A DNA stretch of 64,000 nucleotides from Hymenobacter sp. DG01 (GCF_006352025.1 NZ_CP040936.1:2356001-2420000), one strand, 5' to 3'. Counted from the first letter of the stretch, positions 52,411-61,457 are shown. The notes: generated by a model from the sequence alone, not told the origin. A program made the numbers and translations.

Positions 52411-52646
52411 GTTGTGTTCGGTTGAAGGTTTAGAAGGAAGGACCATCCGCCGCTTCGGGCGGGCAGGTGGCCCGGCAAAGATAGGCAGGCCGCGCTACTC
52501 TGCCACGCTGCCTGGTTACGCCCGCGCCTACTGACCCCCGACAAAATTTTGAGGCCCGGCTTAGCCTTTCCCTGAGGGTGCCCGTACAAGAGCCGTTACC
52601 CGATTACGGGCCGCTGCGCCCAGCCTTTTTCCACTCTGAACTCTCC

Positions 52647-53381
52647 ATGAAAGCACCTATACTTTCGCTTTTCACTAGCCTGGCTTTACTTTCCTTGACC
52701 GACTGCGCCCGCAGTACTACGGAGGTGGAGCGCCCAACTTCGGCCTCGCGGAACGCAGCCCGGGAAATGGCTATTGCCCGCTCGGCCGACACGGCGGCCC
52801 GGGCCGCCGATGGCACGGCTACGGCCTCCGTGGCCCCTACCCCTGCCCTACCCGTTGAACCCGCCGCCCGCAAAACCAACGCCGACTACCGCACCGAAAT
52901 CCGGGTGGCCGACGCGGCTTTGAAAGCCAAGCCCCGCGACTTTGATGCCCTGCTAACCCGGGCCAAAGCCAAAAGCCACCTGCGCGACTACCGCGAAGCC
53001 GTAGCCGACTATAATGCGGCCCTGCGCCTGAAGCCCACCAACGCGGAAGCCTACTACAACCGAGGCCTCAACCGTCTCAAGCTCAAGGAGTACAGCGCCG
53101 CCATTTCCGACTTTACCAAAGCCGTAAAGTATAACCCCCAGGATAAAGAAGCTTATTTTGGCCGGGGCGCCGCTAAAATGCAGCTGTTCAACTTCAAAAG
53201 CGCCATTCCGGACTTCACCAAAGCCATCAGCCTCGACTCTGACTACGCCGATGCCTACGAGTACCGGGGCATCAGCTACGCTTCCATCAACAAGCCCAAC
53301 GAGGCCAAAGCCGACCTAGAAAAAGCCACTCTGCTCAACCCCGAGGCCGAAAAAAGCCTCCGCCGCTACGCGGGGAAGTAG
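52647..53381 (+). CDS. TPR-repeat protein, exported
   Basis: A 244-residue protein, ATG at 52647. The N-terminal signal is followed by 'LSLTDC' (Cys20); Asp at the -1 position is not a normal lipobox, so lipidation is uncertain. An Ala/Thr-rich linker runs to about residue 75. Four TPR units of 34 residues cover about 98-233, each with the pattern '...A..DYNAALRLKPTNAEAYYNRG...'. TPRs form a protein-binding superhelix; the partner is unknown. The stop codon lies inside the inverted repeat at 53374-53571. Confidence 0.85.
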   Translation: MKAPILSLFTSLALLSLTDCARSTTEVERPTSASRNAAREMAIARSADTAARAADGTATASVAPTPALPVEPAARKTNADYRTEIRVADAALKAKPRDFDALLTRAKAKSHLRDYREAVADYNAALRLKPTNAEAYYNRGLNRLKLKEYSAAISDFTKAVKYNPQDKEAYFGRGAAKMQLFNFKSAIPDFTKAISLDSDYADAYEYRGISYASINKPNEAKADLEKATLLNPEAEKSLRRYAGK

Positions 53382-53571
53382 TGACTGAATGAGTGAGGCG
53401 GTAGCTGAAGCCATCCTTCCTCACCAATACCCTACCCCTTGAAACATGACAAGCCCTTGGCGCTACCATACGTCAGGGACTTGTCTGTATAGTAGGCTTA
53501 TCACAGAAGAGAAAACGGATGGCTTCGTGCCTCGCCATGACACGTCACTTACTCACTCAGTCACTACTTCC
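53374..53571. repeat. Long hairpin repeat spanning two convergent stop codons
   Basis: The outer arms (53374-53397 with 53548-53571) pair with two mismatches; the inner arms GAAGCCATCC/GGATGGCTTC (53407-53416 with 53517-53526) pair perfectly, and a third imperfect pair lies near 53448-53485. The whole 180-base gap folds as one hairpin. The outer arms include the stop codons of both flanking genes. Confidence 0.75.
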
Positions 53572-54805
53572 CGAGCAGCAGCTTTAGGTAGAAGCCAGGC
53601 TGGCGCAGCCGCTCGCGCAGGTCTAGGTCGAGGAACATGTTGCTGATGGTTTCGGCCAGGGTGGGGTTGTTGGCGGCGCGGTTGGCCACGAAGTTGAACA
53701 GCCAGGGGTAGCCCAGCAGACGCTGCATCACCCGGCTCAGGCGCAGCTCCTGCCAGAGGCGGTTGTACACGGCCTGGTCGTAGCCTTGCAGAAAACCGGG
53801 CGAAAAGTTTTGCGCGGCCACGGCCCGGCCGGCCCAGTCGGCGGCGTGGCGGCCCGATACCATGGCGTGGCTGATGCCTTCGCCCGAGAACGGGTCGATG
53901 AGGGAGCCCGCGTCGCCGAGCAGCAGGTAGCCGCTGCCGGAAAGCGGGCGGCGCCTGGAGCCCAGGGGCAGCCCAAAGCCGCGCACCGGCCCCAGACGCT
54001 CGGCGGTGGCAAACCGCTGCTTCAGGGCCGGGTGGGTTTGCAGAATTTCATCCAGTCGCTCCCGCAGCTTTACCTTCTTCTTGGAAACCGCTTCCGTGAG
54101 CATGCCTACCCCCACGTTGGCCTCACCGTTGGGCAGCGGAAACACCCAGAGGTAACCGGGCAGAAAATCGGGGATAAAGTGCAGCTCAATGAAGTTATCG
54201 GGGTGCAGACCCGTGACGCCCCGGTAGTAGGCCCGCAGGCCGGCGCAGTGGTGAGCGGGCTCCAGCGCGTGGCCGCCCACCTGCCGGGCAAAGCTGGATT
54301 GAGCCCCGTTAGCAACCAACAGCAGCCGGACAGTAGCTATTTCAGAGCCATCGGGAGCCAGTAGGCGCCAGCGGCCATCGGGCAGCTGCTCGTGGCGGGC
54401 TACCTCGGTGTTTTCCCGGAAGTCGATTTCCGGGCGTCGGCGCACTTCTTCAATCAGAAAGTTATCGAAGTGCAGGCGCTTGCTGATGTGGCCGGCACTG
54501 CGGTCGGTGGCGGGGTTGTAGTTGGGCTTGAAGGGCACGGCCAGGCGGCGGCCGTTGGGCGCGTAAAAATCAATACCCCAGCTGGGCAGCTGAATGGGCT
54601 CGGTGGCGAGGCGGGCGGGTAACTCCTCCCCAATGCGGCGCAACTCACTGAGCACTTTACCGCTGAGGGCATCGCCGCACACTTTGTCGCGGGGGAAGGT
54701 GGCGCGGTCGAGCAAGAGGCAGCGGTGGCCGGCCTGGGCCAGGTGCAAGGCGGCTGTGGCCCCGCCCGGGCCAGCGCCCAGAATGCAGATATCGGTGTCG
54801 GGCAT
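53564..54805 (-). CDS. Geranylgeranyl-reductase-like FAD-dependent oxidoreductase
   Basis: A 413-residue flavoprotein. The FAD dinucleotide motif is 'ICILGAGPGGATAALHLAQA' (6-25); 'PRDKVCGDALSGKVL' and 'LLLGDAGSLIDPFSGEGISH' are the hallmark motifs of the geranylgeranyl reductase/halogenase-like group. The family reduces isoprenoid chains or hydroxylates aromatic substrates; in Bacteroidota some act in lipid or menaquinone-related metabolism. ATG at 54803-54805. Its stop lies in the shared hairpin. Substrate unknown. Confidence 0.88.
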   Translation of the reverse strand: MPDTDICILGAGPGGATAALHLAQAGHRCLLLDRATFPRDKVCGDALSGKVLSELRRIGEELPARLATEPIQLPSWGIDFYAPNGRRLAVPFKPNYNPATDRSAGHISKRLHFDNFLIEEVRRRPEIDFRENTEVARHEQLPDGRWRLLAPDGSEIATVRLLLVANGAQSSFARQVGGHALEPAHHCAGLRAYYRGVTGLHPDNFIELHFIPDFLPGYLWVFPLPNGEANVGVGMLTEAVSKKKVKLRERLDEILQTHPALKQRFATAERLGPVRGFGLPLGSRRRPLSGSGYLLLGDAGSLIDPFSGEGISHAMVSGRHAADWAGRAVAAQNFSPGFLQGYDQAVYNRLWQELRLSRVMQRLLGYPWLFNFVANRAANNPTLAETISNMFLDLDLRERLRQPGFYLKLLLGK

Positions 54806-55028
54806 AGGGGTAGCGAAGATACGAGCCGCAACCTTTGGGGCGCTATGTATGCCAGGCCCACGGCAGCTTATTTCCGGACCGGGCTGCTTTCTTCCCCGCC
54901 AGGGTGCCCGCCATGAGGCCTTCCCACCGGGCAGCGCTGAGGCTTTTCCAGCTCCGCTGCCGCCACCAGCATACTGGCTACTCCCTGACTTCTTGTAATT
55001 TCGCCGCCCTTTTTACGCTCCCTCGCCT

Positions 55029-55430
55029 ATGGCTCTTCGACTTCTACACCAAGATTCCAGCATTACCATTTCCTACGACTACCAGCACGACTGGCTGTAT
55101 GCCAACTGGACCGGCGACCAAAGCCTGGAATCGGTGCAGGCGGGCTGCTTGCGCCTGCTGGATCACCTGCGCTTTGAGCGCTGCAGCAAGGTGCTCAACG
55201 ACAACCGGGAGGTAACCAGCATGTGGAGCGACGCCTCAGAGTGGGTGGGTGCCACCTGGTTTCCGATGATGGCCGACGCCGGACTGGAGTACTTTGCCTG
55301 AGTGTACTCGCCCAACGTTTATAGCCGCCTCTCCGCCGACCTCTCGATGCAGCAGCAACCTTCTACCCGCCCCATCGTGCTGGCCTTCGACAGCTAGGAG
55401 CTGGCCTCCAACTGGCTGCGGCTGATGTAA
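55029..55430 (+). pseudogene. STAS/SpoIIAA-like small protein gene with two in-frame stops
   Basis: The frame opens at ATG 55029 ('MALRLLHQDSSITISYDYQH') and reads as a small STAS-like protein of 133 codons ('LDHLRFERCSKVLNDNREVT'). It is broken by TGA at 55299-55301 ('EYFA*VYSPNVYSRLSADLS') and TAG at 55395-55397 ('VLAFDS*ELASNWLRL'), then ends normally at TAA 55428-55430. No frameshift is needed. The sequence on both sides of each stop remains protein-like. A TAATTTCG box at 54996-55003 may have been its -7 element. Either it is a recent pseudogene, or the two single-base differences are sequencing errors. Confidence 0.8.
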
Positions 55431-55514
55431 CAGCTGCGCCTGAGGCGTAGTCGCCAGTACACGAGCTTCAGGATTTGGCGCAAACCGAGGGGTAGCAGGT
55501 TAGGCTTTCGTTGC

Positions 55515-55522
55515 TACCTTCG
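55515..55522 (+). promoter_or_regulatory. Candidate -7 box (TACCTTCG) for fabG
   Basis: A TAnnTTyG element 5 bases before the fabG ATG. Same motif and similar close spacing as at 26784. No clear -33 partner. Confidence 0.35.
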
Positions 55523-55527
55523 CTGAC

Positions 55528-56277
55528 ATGACGAAACAGCTTGACGGAAAAGTGGCCCTCATTACGGGTGCTTCCAAAGGAATTGGCCGCGCTATTGCGG
55601 TGTATTTCGCCCAGCAGGGCGCGCAGGTGGCCTTCACTTACCTCTCCAGCGTGGAGAAAGGCCAGCAGCTAGAGCAGGAGCTTTCCGCTTTCGGCACCAA
55701 GGTGAAGGGCTTCCGCTCCGACGCTTCTATCTACGCCGAGGCGGAAAAGCTGGTGGATGAGGTGGTAGCCGAGTTTGGCAAGCTGGATATTCTGGTCAAC
55801 AACGCCGGCATCACCCAGGATGGCCTGCTCATGCGCATGAGCGAGCAGCAGTGGGACCAGGTATTGGCCGTGAACCTGAAATCAGTATTCAACCTGACCA
55901 AAGCCGCTACCAAGCCTATGATGCGCGCCAGAACCGGCAGCATCATCAACATGACCTCGGTAGTGGGCATTAAGGGCAACGCCGGCCAAGCCAACTACGC
56001 GGCTTCCAAGGCCGGCATTATCGGCTTCACGAAGTCGGTGGCCCTGGAGCTGGGCTCGCGCAACATCCGCTGCAACGCCATTGCCCCCGGCTTCATCGAA
56101 ACAGAAATGACCGACGCCCTCGACCAGAAGCAGGTAGATGAGTGGCGCAAGGCCATTCCGCTGCGGCGCGGCGGCTCGCCCGAGGATGTGGCCAAAGCCA
56201 CTGCCTTCCTGGCCTCCGAAGAATCGGCCTACATTACTGGCCAAGTGCTGCAGGTTGATGGCGGCATGCTGACCTAG
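55528..56277 (+). CDS. fabG: 3-oxoacyl-ACP reductase (SDR family)
   Basis: A 249-residue short-chain dehydrogenase that reduces 3-oxoacyl-ACP in fatty-acid elongation with NADPH. Cofactor loop 'ALITGASKGIGRAIA' (10-24), 'LVNNAGITQDGLLMRM' (89-104), and catalytic Ser144, Tyr157 and Lys161 ('YAASK') with Asn116. The end 'ITGQVLQVDGGMLT' is typical of FabG. It stands alone rather than with acpP or fabD, so a paralogue with another oxoacyl substrate is possible. ATG at 55528. Confidence 0.92.
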   Translation: MTKQLDGKVALITGASKGIGRAIAVYFAQQGAQVAFTYLSSVEKGQQLEQELSAFGTKVKGFRSDASIYAEAEKLVDEVVAEFGKLDILVNNAGITQDGLLMRMSEQQWDQVLAVNLKSVFNLTKAATKPMMRARTGSIINMTSVVGIKGNAGQANYAASKAGIIGFTKSVALELGSRNIRCNAIAPGFIETEMTDALDQKQVDEWRKAIPLRRGGSPEDVAKATAFLASEESAYITGQVLQVDGGMLT

Positions 56278-56303
56278 GGCAGCCTTTTTGAACAAGAACA
56301 GTA

Positions 56304-56357
56304 CGTGTCGGGTTGTACGGGCTTGCTAAGCGGGCCTGCCAGCCCGACACGTTTTTT
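56304..56357 (+). terminator. Intrinsic terminator after fabG
   Basis: Outer stem CGTGTCGGG/CCCGACACG (56304-56312 with 56343-56351) enclosing a smaller GC-rich hairpin, followed by six Ts. Confidence 0.8.
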
Positions 56358-56390
56358 GTTGCGCCCGTCGCAACGTTCCCTACCCCTGCT

Positions 56391-57575
56391 ATGAAATCGA
56401 AGGTTGTATTGCTACCCCTCATGTTGGGCGGGTTCGGTATTGGCATGACGGAGTTCGTCATGATGGGCATTCTGCCGGACATTGCCCGCGCTATGCGCAT
56501 CAGCATTCCGGATGCCGGCCACTTCATCTCGGCCTACGCCCTTGGGGTAGTGGTGGGTGCTCCGCTGCTGGTGGCCCTCACCGGCAAGCTGCCACCGCGT
56601 AAGATTCTGGCCTTGCTGATGGTACTGTTTGCCGTGGGCAACGGCCTGTCATTGCTGGCTTCCTCATACCACCTGATGCTGCTGACGCGGTTTATTTCGG
56701 GGCTGCCGCACGGGGCGTTTTTCGGGGTAGGCGCCGTGGTGGCAGGGCGCCTGGCCCAGCCGGGCAAGGAGGCCCAGGCCATTTCCATCATGTTTGCGGG
56801 ACTTACGTTTGCCAACATCATTGGGGTGCCCATTGGCACCTATCTGGGCCACCATTTCAGTTGGCGGATACCGTTTGTGCTTATTGTGGTGGTAGCCCTG
56901 CTGACGGTGGCGAGCGTGCTGCGGCTGATGCCCAACCTGGCCGCCAAGGAAACCAACCTGCGCCAGGAGTTTCACGCTTTCACTAAGCTGGAACCCTGGC
57001 TGATTATCGGGATAACCGTGCTGGGCAACGGAGGCTTTTTCGCGTGGTTTAGCTACATCGTGCCTTTGTTCACGGAGGTAAGCGGGTTCGGCCCCAACAC
57101 GGTTGCCTTCCTGATGGTACTGGCCGGCGTGGGCATGGCCCTGGGCAACCTGCTCGGCGGCTGGCTCACCGACCGTATTTCGCCCCTGCGGGCCACTACC
57201 CTCCTGCTGGCCGCCATGACGGCCTCTCTACTCCTGGTACCCGTGGCCGCGCCCTACCAACTGCCCACGGTGCTGATGACCATGCTCACGGGGGCGCTGG
57301 CATTTTCCACGGCCGCTCCCATCCAGATGCTGATGATTCGCTCGGCCAAGGGCTCGGAAATGTTAGCTTCTTCGCTAAGCCAATCGGGCTTTAACACGGG
57401 CAATGCGCTGGGCGCTTACCTGGGCGGTCTGCCCATTGCCGCCGGCCTGGGTTACACCTCCCCCGACTGGGTAGGAGCCGCGCTGGTGATAGGCGGCATA
57501 CTATTCTGCGTGACCCTGGTTTTCCGCCGGCGCAGTCAGGCCGCCGCGCCGGAGCCAGTAGTAGTGGTTGGGTAA
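56391..57575 (+). CDS. MFS transporter, AraJ/sugar-efflux type
   Basis: A 394-residue 12-helix major facilitator. The first helix 'LGGFGIGMTEFVMMGILPDI' is characteristic of the AraJ/YdhP/chloramphenicol-efflux subgroup; 'LPPRKILALLMVLFAVGNGL' is the A-motif loop and 'FISGLPHGAFFGVGAVVAGR' the fifth-helix region. It probably exports sugars or drugs; the real substrate is unknown. ATG at 56391. It has a short Val-rich C-terminus. It is separated from fabG by a terminator. Confidence 0.9.
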   Translation: MKSKVVLLPLMLGGFGIGMTEFVMMGILPDIARAMRISIPDAGHFISAYALGVVVGAPLLVALTGKLPPRKILALLMVLFAVGNGLSLLASSYHLMLLTRFISGLPHGAFFGVGAVVAGRLAQPGKEAQAISIMFAGLTFANIIGVPIGTYLGHHFSWRIPFVLIVVVALLTVASVLRLMPNLAAKETNLRQEFHAFTKLEPWLIIGITVLGNGGFFAWFSYIVPLFTEVSGFGPNTVAFLMVLAGVGMALGNLLGGWLTDRISPLRATTLLLAAMTASLLLVPVAAPYQLPTVLMTMLTGALAFSTAAPIQMLMIRSAKGSEMLASSLSQSGFNTGNALGAYLGGLPIAAGLGYTSPDWVGAALVIGGILFCVTLVFRRRSQAAAPEPVVVVG

Positions 57576-57611
57576 GAATGGAGGGGTAGGCGGTAAGAAA
57601 TAAAATAGATG

Positions 57612-57710
57612 AACGTCATGTCGAGCTTGTCGAGACATCTCGCGTGCTGACGTTGAATTACCATTACAACGTCAGCACGCGAGATGTCTCGACAAGCTCG
57701 ACATGACGTT
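57612..57710. repeat. REP-like hairpin element, perfect 44-bp arms
   Basis: Arms 57612-57655 and 57667-57710 are perfect inverted repeats around an 11-base loop, the best-preserved copy in the window (AACGTCATGTCGAGC...CGCGTGCTGACGTTG). The absence of any mismatch suggests recent origin or gene conversion. Confidence 0.95.
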
Positions 57711-57770
57711 TCTATAATTAGGTATTTTACCACCCGCGTAGTTTGTAGCACAGCCAATCTGCTACGCGCT

Positions 57771-57778
57771 TACCTTCG
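57771..57778 (+). promoter_or_regulatory. Candidate -7 box (TACCTTCG)
   Basis: A TAnnTTyG element 23 bases before the ATG at 57802, with a TTTG at 57742-57745 25 bases upstream. Confidence 0.4.
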
Positions 57779-57801
57779 CTGCAACCCGTTTCTCGCCTCA
57801 A

Positions 57802-58473
57802 ATGAAGCTCAAGATTTTGTTGCCGCTGCTGTTGCTACTTACTGTTTCGCTGGTGGCCTACCCTCGTTTGCACCGCCGACTCGTGCGCTATCAGCGGCAG
57901 CAGACTGCCTCCAAAGCTGCTGAGCAGATTTCTGGCCGCCTGCGCAACGGCGACCTGATCTTTCACACCTCCCAGTCGGCGCAAAGCCGGGCTATTCAGC
58001 TGGCCACCCGCTCGCCGTACAGCCACTGCGGCATTCTGTTCAAAAAAAATGGCGAGTGGCGCGTGTTCGAGGCCGTGCAGCCGGTCAGCGAAACGTCGTT
58101 GGCAGCTTGGGTGGCGCGCGGCAAAAACGGGCAATTTGTGGTTAAGCGCCTGCGCGATGCAGAAACCGTTCTGACACCCGCAGCCCTTCAGCGTCTGCAA
58201 AACGCCGGCGAACAGTACCGCGGCCGCAACTACGACCTTTACTTCGGCTGGTCCGATGAACGAATTTACTGCTCAGAGCTGCTCTGGAAGATGTACCGCC
58301 AGGCCACCGGCCGCGAAATTGGCAAGCTCCAGACCCTGCGCGAGTTCGACCTGAGCCACCCGGCCGTGCAGGCCAAGCTGCAGGAGCGCTACGGCAAACA
58401 CATTCCGCTGGACGAAAAAGTTATTTCGCCGGTCCGGATGCTGGAAACCAAGGAGTTGGTGACGGTGCGGTAG
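57802..58473 (+). CDS. YiiX/YebB-like permuted papain-fold cysteine hydrolase
   Basis: A 223-residue protein. An N-terminal hydrophobic segment (about 3-20) anchors or exports it. The NlpC/P60-superfamily permuted papain core has 'RNGDLIFHTSQSAQS', His75 in 'SPYSHCGILF', Glu90 in 'RVFEAVQPV', and the nucleophile Cys157 in 'RIYCSELLWKMY'. The reversed His-then-Cys order is the mark of the permuted YiiX/LRAT-like group. It may cleave peptide or lipid amide/ester bonds at the envelope. ATG at 57802. It is convergent with the next AT-rich gene, with only 6 bp between the stops. Confidence 0.88.
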   Translation: MKLKILLPLLLLLTVSLVAYPRLHRRLVRYQRQQTASKAAEQISGRLRNGDLIFHTSQSAQSRAIQLATRSPYSHCGILFKKNGEWRVFEAVQPVSETSLAAWVARGKNGQFVVKRLRDAETVLTPAALQRLQNAGEQYRGRNYDLYFGWSDERIYCSELLWKMYRQATGREIGKLQTLREFDLSHPAVQAKLQERYGKHIPLDEKVISPVRMLETKELVTVR

Positions 58474-58479
58474 GTAGCG

Positions 58480-59220
58480 TTAGTCTACGTTAGTTGCTTT
58501 ATTGGTTGCTTCTAGCAGTTGAATAAGGCTTGATAATTGGGTAGCATATTCCGCTTCCGGATTTTGAAAAAAGATAGTTGTCAGCGTTTCAATTATTGTT
58601 TTGTTAGTAAGCCAGTGACTGAACAGAATTCCAGGTTCTGCGTCTTTATCAAAAACGGATAGCCGTTTACTTCCTATTACCATATCAGCATTACGATCTA
58701 CAAAATCAATCAACCGTTTAATACTTACCGGACTCTTAAATTCGCTCCATATAGATAGCAATAATTTAACGTCAGGATACACATTCATAATAGCCGGAAA
58801 GTAGTCTGAGAAGGCGGCATCAGCTATTTCTAAATCTGTATAGAGCAATTTATTCCACAGCGCTAACAGATAGTCCTTTACAGCGTTTTGTTCAGATACT
58901 GGCCATGTTTGCCAATGACCATAACGCAGTTTATCCAATGCTACCCATTCTTCCCAACCAGTATCCAGCGTAGCAAGCAGTTCAGAAATTCGAGGAAGAA
59001 AATGCCGAAAATCATCCACATCACCCCAAGTAGTCATCACTTTGAAATAAAAGATACCCAGGTGGTCAACGGATAATTCTCGTAGTGGCCGAGTTGCCAA
59101 AGTGCGGTTCCAGATTAACAAATCACTATGCAAGGGGCTACCATCCATATGAGGGTTTAGTGGGTATTTGGCAAAGACACTGTATAGGTTTTCAATGGAG
59201 GTCTGCAGCTTGCTGTTCAT
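58480..59220 (-). CDS. Hypothetical protein, AT-rich gene
   Basis: A 246-residue protein, ATG at 59218-59220. It is strikingly more AT-rich (about 42% GC by eye) than its neighbours, suggesting recent transfer. It looks soluble and mostly helical, with many Trp residues ('WNRTLATRPLRELSVDHLGI', 'TGWEEWVALDKLRYGHWQTW', 'DYLLALWNKLLYTDLEI'). No signal peptide and no recognised family. Such isolated AT-rich genes encoding helical cytosolic proteins are sometimes immunity or defence cargo, but nothing here proves that. Confidence 0.75.
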   Translation of the reverse strand: MNSKLQTSIENLYSVFAKYPLNPHMDGSPLHSDLLIWNRTLATRPLRELSVDHLGIFYFKVMTTWGDVDDFRHFLPRISELLATLDTGWEEWVALDKLRYGHWQTWPVSEQNAVKDYLLALWNKLLYTDLEIADAAFSDYFPAIMNVYPDVKLLLSIWSEFKSPVSIKRLIDFVDRNADMVIGSKRLSVFDKDAEPGILFSHWLTNKTIIETLTTIFFQNPEAEYATQLSSLIQLLEATNKATNVD

Positions 59221-59381
59221 AAATACAAAGATCCACTATTCGGCTCGTGTATATTGCCTGCTATAACGTCAGGCCTACTCCCCCGCAACTCCTTACCTTC
59301 GCTACCCGCCCCAACCCTACCCCGCGCAACTATGCGGGGCCGACCGGGGTTCTTTAGTGCGGTTGCTATATCGTTCTGCCT

Positions 59382-61457
59382 TTGCTACTATCTGCTTCTC
59401 CCTGGTTTATACTGCTGTGCCTGTTGGTAGGCGCGGGCTACGCGGCCCTGCTCTACTCGGCTAAGGCCCCCTGGAGCCGGACTATCAACTACGCGCTGGC
59501 TTTCGTGCGCTTTGCGGTGGTGAGCTTTCTGTGCTTTCTGCTGCTTTCCCCTTTCATCAAAACTACCACTACCACCACCGAGGCGCCTACCGTGGTGCTG
59601 GCCGTCGATAACTCGCAGTCGGTGGGGCTGTTCACGCCGCCGCAGGTGCTGACCCAGGCCACCCAAGGGCTGGCCCAGCTCACCGAAACCCTACGCGGCC
59701 GTGGCTTCAAAGTAGAAACCCGCACGCTTTCTGCTGGCAACAGCCCGGCGCGGCCCGATTCGCTGCAGTTCCAGACTCCGGCCACGGACCTCGACGGGCT
59801 GCTTACGGGCATCGGCGAAGGGTATCAGGGCCGTAATCTGGCGGGGGTAGTGCTGGTGTCGGATGGGGTAGTAAACCAGGGCCGCGCCCCCCAATACACC
59901 GACTACCGCTTCCCGATTTATGCCATTGGAGTGGGCGACACCGTGCCCAAGAAAGACGTCAGCCTTCCGGCCCTGAACTACAACCGCGTGGCGTTTAGTG
60001 GCAACCAGTTTCCCATTGAAGCCGAGCTGGCTTACGACGGCTACCCCGCCGGCACCACCGCTACCGTGCTCCTGCGCGAAAACGGCCGGGTGCTGCAAAC
60101 CAAGCGCGTAAACCTGCCCGCCGGGCAGCGGCGCACCAAAACTACCTTTCTGGTAACGGCCCCTGCCCCCGGCAAACGCCGCTATGAAGTGGTGGTGGAG
60201 AAGCTGCCCGGCGAGTTCACCGCCCTCAACAACCAGAAGTTTGCCTACCTCGACATCGTGAAGGGCAAGCTGCGGGTGCTGCTGGCCGGTGCCGCCCCCC
60301 ACCCCGACCTGAAGGCATTGCGGGCGGCTATTCTGCAGAACGACAACTTCGACCTGACTACCTACCTGCCCGGCATCAACCCGCTTCAACCCCAGGATTT
60401 CGATGTGGCCATTCTGCACCAGTTGCCGGCCCAGAGCGGGGTAGGCGCCGAGGTGCTGGCCCAGGTGAAGGCCCGCCGGGTGCCGGCCCTGTACATCTTA
60501 GGGTCGCAGTCGAACTACGGCGCCTACAACGCCCTGGGCACGGGCCTGACGGTGACGCCCCGCGGCAACCAAACCGACGAAGTGACGCCCGTACCCAATG
60601 CCACCTTCACCCGCTTTTCGTTTGAAGACGATGCTCTACGCCGGTTCGCGGCCTACCCCCCAGCCCCGGTGCCGTTCGGGGAGACGCGCCTGGGTAGTGG
60701 AGCCGAGGTGGCCCTGTGGCAGCAAGTGGGCCGGGTGAAAACCCAGAAGCCCCTGCTGGTATTCGGGGGGACGCCGGCCCAGCGCCAGGCTACTTTGCTC
60801 ACGGAAGGCAGCTGGCAGTGGCGCCTGCAGGAAGCCGTGGACCACGACGACCGGCCCGAAGCCTACGACCGACTGGTGGTGCGGACCCTGCAGCTGCTCA
60901 CCCAGAACGCCAACAAGAAGCGCCTCGACGTGTATCCCACCCAGGACGCCTTCAACACCCAGGATGACGTGACGTTCGGGGCCGAAACCTACAACGCCAT
61001 CTTCGAGCGCATCTACGGCCAGCAAATCACCCTTACGCTCACCGACGAGCAGCGGAAAGCCCGCACCTTCACTTACACCAACTCCTCAGATGGCGCTCCC
61101 TTGCACCTGGGGGCGCTGCCGGCCGGCCTCTACCGCTATGTAGCGCGGGCTAGCCTGGGCGGGCAGGCCCAGCAGGACCAGGGCGAGGTGCTGGTGCAGG
61201 AGCAGCAGCTGGAAGCCCTTCAGTCGCGCGCCGACCACAACCTGCTTTATCAGGTGGCCAAGCGCAGCGGGCAGCGCCTCTACTACCCCGCCCAGTTCGC
61301 TCAACTCGCCCAGGACATTCAGAAAGCCAACTACAAGCCTGTGATTTATGAGCACGAAGACCTGAAGGACCTGATTAACCTGAAGTGGCTGTTTTTCCTG
61401 CTGCTGGGGTTGATGACGGTGGAGTGGGCGACCCGCAAGTATTCGGGCGGGATTTAA
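59382..61457 (+). CDS. Membrane-anchored VWA-domain protein (TTG start)
   Basis: A 691-residue protein. Two spans near the N-terminus (about 5-25 and 37-57) lead into a von Willebrand A-like domain whose MIDAS is 'VVLAVDNSQSVG' (Asp76, Ser78, Ser80). A long beta-rich periplasmic part follows, and a last span at about 668-682 ('WLFFLLLGLMTVEW'). This resembles Bacteroidota BatA/BatB-linked envelope proteins. An in-frame stop at 59355 and no in-frame ATG nearby make TTG at 59382 the likely start ('LLSASPWFILLCLL'). A TACCTTCG box lies at 59294-59301. No MoxR or other Bat genes are adjacent. Confidence 0.85.
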   Translation: MLLSASPWFILLCLLVGAGYAALLYSAKAPWSRTINYALAFVRFAVVSFLCFLLLSPFIKTTTTTTEAPTVVLAVDNSQSVGLFTPPQVLTQATQGLAQLTETLRGRGFKVETRTLSAGNSPARPDSLQFQTPATDLDGLLTGIGEGYQGRNLAGVVLVSDGVVNQGRAPQYTDYRFPIYAIGVGDTVPKKDVSLPALNYNRVAFSGNQFPIEAELAYDGYPAGTTATVLLRENGRVLQTKRVNLPAGQRRTKTTFLVTAPAPGKRRYEVVVEKLPGEFTALNNQKFAYLDIVKGKLRVLLAGAAPHPDLKALRAAILQNDNFDLTTYLPGINPLQPQDFDVAILHQLPAQSGVGAEVLAQVKARRVPALYILGSQSNYGAYNALGTGLTVTPRGNQTDEVTPVPNATFTRFSFEDDALRRFAAYPPAPVPFGETRLGSGAEVALWQQVGRVKTQKPLLVFGGTPAQRQATLLTEGSWQWRLQEAVDHDDRPEAYDRLVVRTLQLLTQNANKKRLDVYPTQDAFNTQDDVTFGAETYNAIFERIYGQQITLTLTDEQRKARTFTYTNSSDGAPLHLGALPAGLYRYVARASLGGQAQQDQGEVLVQEQQLEALQSRADHNLLYQVAKRSGQRLYYPAQFAQLAQDIQKANYKPVIYEHEDLKDLINLKWLFFLLLGLMTVEWATRKYSGGI

